In this document: positions 5,570-6,471 of the stretch, one piece after another | Layout: the number at the start of each line of letters is the position of its first letter | How positions within the stretch are numbered: position 1 is the stretch's first letter | Source: Candidatus Thorarchaeota archaeon | GTDB lineage: Archaea > Asgardarchaeota > Thorarchaeia > Thorarchaeales > Thorarchaeaceae | NCBI GenBank assembly: GCA_018238825.1 | Contig: JABCSP010000128.1 | Span: forward strand, 1-6,471 | Direction: 5' to 3' | Length of the DNA: 6,471 nucleotides | Position numbers and translations under genes: made by a program | Notes under the pieces: model-generated | Databases searched by the model: none | What the model saw: the letters and a program-made list of their open reading frames with translations, nothing else | Told to the model about the DNA's origin: nothing

Positions 5570-6229
5570 ATGATAGAGGTTTCCTTGGATGATGCAAAAC
5601 GACTTGTGCTAGATGTTCAAGGTCTCAGAACCAATAATTCCTGCAAATCAGCTGTAGAAGTCGCACATCGAATTCACAGTATACAGATTGATACAATCTC
5701 TGTCGTATCACGTAGTCACAATCTTATCACCTTCAATCGATTCTCTGAATACAAGGATGGGTCCATATGGGATTACGAAAAGAAGGGTGAGTTGTTTGAG
5801 TATTGGTCTCATGCAATGTGTATGATGCCGATTGAAGCGTATCCATTCTATGCTTGGCGAAGGAAGTTCTATCCTAGCCCTCGCGATAAGAAATGGGCCA
5901 TAGGGCATAAAGACACCATAGATCAAGTATATCGACATGTTAAGAAGGATGGAGCAACAAATAGTGCCTCAATTGGAGAAAAGAACCCCGAATCAACTGG
6001 TTGGTGGGATTGGAAGGTCGAGAAACGATCATTAGAATACCTCTACACGGTGGGAAAACTAATGGTTGCATATAGAAAAGGATTCCAAAAATACTATGAT
6101 CTCACTGAGCGTGTTTTACCAGGACACATTAGTACTGAACCATTGACCGATGAAGAAGCCGCAGATTTTATTGTTGACACAACACTCGGTTCACTTGGCA
6201 TTGGTTGCTATGATGATATTCGAACATAG
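5570..6229 (+). CDS. AlkX/YcaQ-family DNA glycosylase, C-terminally truncated
   Basis: The 219 residues match the N-terminal half of the HTH_42 winged-helix glycosylases (E. coli YcaQ, also called AlkX, has about 410 residues), which unhook DNA interstrand crosslinks and remove bulky alkylated bases. Visible family blocks are 'RLVLDVQGL' (11-19), 'IQIDTISVVSRSHNL' (38-52), 'ELFEYWSHA' (74-82), 'GWWDWKVEKRSLEYLYTVGKL' in two parts (144-153 and 154-164) and 'GFQKYYDLTERVLP' (171-184). Q39-I40-D41 fits the Q-x-D catalytic motif of the AlkX branch, as opposed to Q-x-Q in AlkZ-like members. The reading frame stops after 'CYDDIRT', where full-length relatives continue for another 180 or so residues. 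The other two frames downstream show no recognisable continuation, so a simple frameshift is unlikely. A tyrosine recombinase begins about 50 bases later, suggesting disruption by integration. Activity of the fragment is doubtful because the C-terminal domains are missing. The ATG at 5570 fits the family N-terminus. Confidence 0.85.
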   Translation: MIEVSLDDAKRLVLDVQGLRTNNSCKSAVEVAHRIHSIQIDTISVVSRSHNLITFNRFSEYKDGSIWDYEKKGELFEYWSHAMCMMPIEAYPFYAWRRKFYPSPRDKKWAIGHKDTIDQVYRHVKKDGATNSASIGEKNPESTGWWDWKVEKRSLEYLYTVGKLMVAYRKGFQKYYDLTERVLPGHISTEPLTDEEAADFIVDTTLGSLGIGCYDDIRT

Positions 6230-6241
6230 GATATAGAAAGA

Positions 6242-6249
6242 CTATAATA
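6242..6249 (+). promoter_or_regulatory. Possible TATA box for the tyrosine recombinase
   Basis: CTATAATA begins 13 bases after the truncated glycosylase stop and is centred about 32 bases before the TTG at 6278. If it is used, the recombinase has its own promoter located exactly at the junction. Confidence 0.4.
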
Positions 6250-6277
6250 GCCAATTATCACTATTTTCACAAGGATA

Positions 6278-6471
6278 TTGCAGACCTTGACTGAAAGTAG
6301 GTTACAGACTTGGTTAAACACCTACAGAAGCCCAAATACGCGCAGAGCATATCGGGACTCTCTGAAACTATTCTTTGAAACAGGTGACGAAGAAGAACTC
6401 AATGACCTCTCAGAGAGATTTCTTGACGAATATACTTCTAAGGAAAAGACCAACAAAGACTTGGAGAAAGT
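6278..6471 (+). CDS. Tyrosine recombinase/integrase, N-terminal core-binding domain (partial)
   Basis: The frame is open from 6251, after the stop at 6248-6250, to the window end. It encodes a segment of the SAM-like N-terminal DNA-binding domain of tyrosine recombinases. Counting from TTG 6278, 'LQTWLNTYRSPNTRRAYRDS' (9-28) has the classic W-L...S-x-N-T-x-x-x-Y pattern, followed by 'LKLFFE' (29-34) and 'LNDLSERFLDEY' (41-52). The catalytic R-H-R-Y residues lie beyond the window, so the type (Xer-like housekeeping, provirus or integrative plasmid) cannot be told. There is no ATG; TTG at 6278 and TTG at 6287 are the possible starts, with AAGGA at 6271-6275 a weak ribosome binding site. Its place directly after a truncated gene points to an element boundary. 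Confidence 0.75.
   Translation, partial: MQTLTESRLQTWLNTYRSPNTRRAYRDSLKLFFETGDEEELNDLSERFLDEYTSKEKTNKDLEK

Noticed and set aside
5708..5938. Minus-strand open frame of 76 codons
   Set aside because: It is contained in the AlkX/YcaQ-like gene, whose family motifs are unmistakable.
6225..6300. Frameshift restoring the missing half of the AlkX/YcaQ gene
   Set aside because: All three plus frames after 6229 were read. One gives only a short run to a stop near 6290 and none resembles the YcaQ C-terminal half; the sequence soon becomes a recombinase gene.

Overview
The window looks like archaeal DNA, most likely from an Asgard (Thorarchaeia-like) genome. It is AT-rich. Several genes have TATA-like boxes about 25-30 bases before their start codons, as expected for leaderless archaeal transcripts. 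A secreted right-handed beta-helix protein carries the signature blocks, Thr/Pro linker and C-terminal membrane anchor that are common in Asgard surface proteins. The lineage is an inference; no rRNA, tRNA or ribosomal protein gene is present to fix it.

Layout. At the left edge (1-292, minus) lies the N-terminal part of an HdrC-like protein with two 4Fe-4S motifs; it runs off the window. Divergent from it is an AlkD-type DNA alkylation repair glycosylase (464-1147, plus). A three-helix membrane protein of unknown function follows (1172-1798, minus), then a cysteine-rich four-helix membrane protein (1897-2529, minus). Head to head with the latter, only 38 bases away, is a five-helix protein (2568-3236, plus). 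Two of its helices each carry a His pair exactly 14 residues apart, the haem-ligand spacing of cytochrome b helices B and D. The central part holds envelope genes: a two-gene operon on the minus strand (4748 to 3346), made of a small two-helix protein and the beta-helix surface protein joined by an ATGA overlap, and a divergent signal-peptide/TM-anchored protein (4845-5480, plus).

The right end holds an AlkX/YcaQ-family DNA glycosylase (5570-6229, plus) cut to about half its usual length. It is followed within about 50 bases by the start of a tyrosine recombinase (from about 6278) that runs off the window. This looks like the left boundary of an integrated element that split the glycosylase gene, or the scar of such an event.

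How the genes work together. There is no single large operon; strand changes are frequent, which suits a loosely organised, accessory-rich region. The clearest functional links are three. The first is a possible membrane redox pair at 1897-3236 (cytosolic Cys cluster plus putative dihaem cytochrome). The second is the surface-protein operon with its divergent neighbour. The third is the broken repair gene beside an integrase. Two unrelated alkylation-repair glycosylase families (AlkD and AlkX) sit within 5 kb but are not co-transcribed. No rRNA, tRNA, CRISPR array or insertion sequence was seen, and no stretch over 300 bases lacks a gene.
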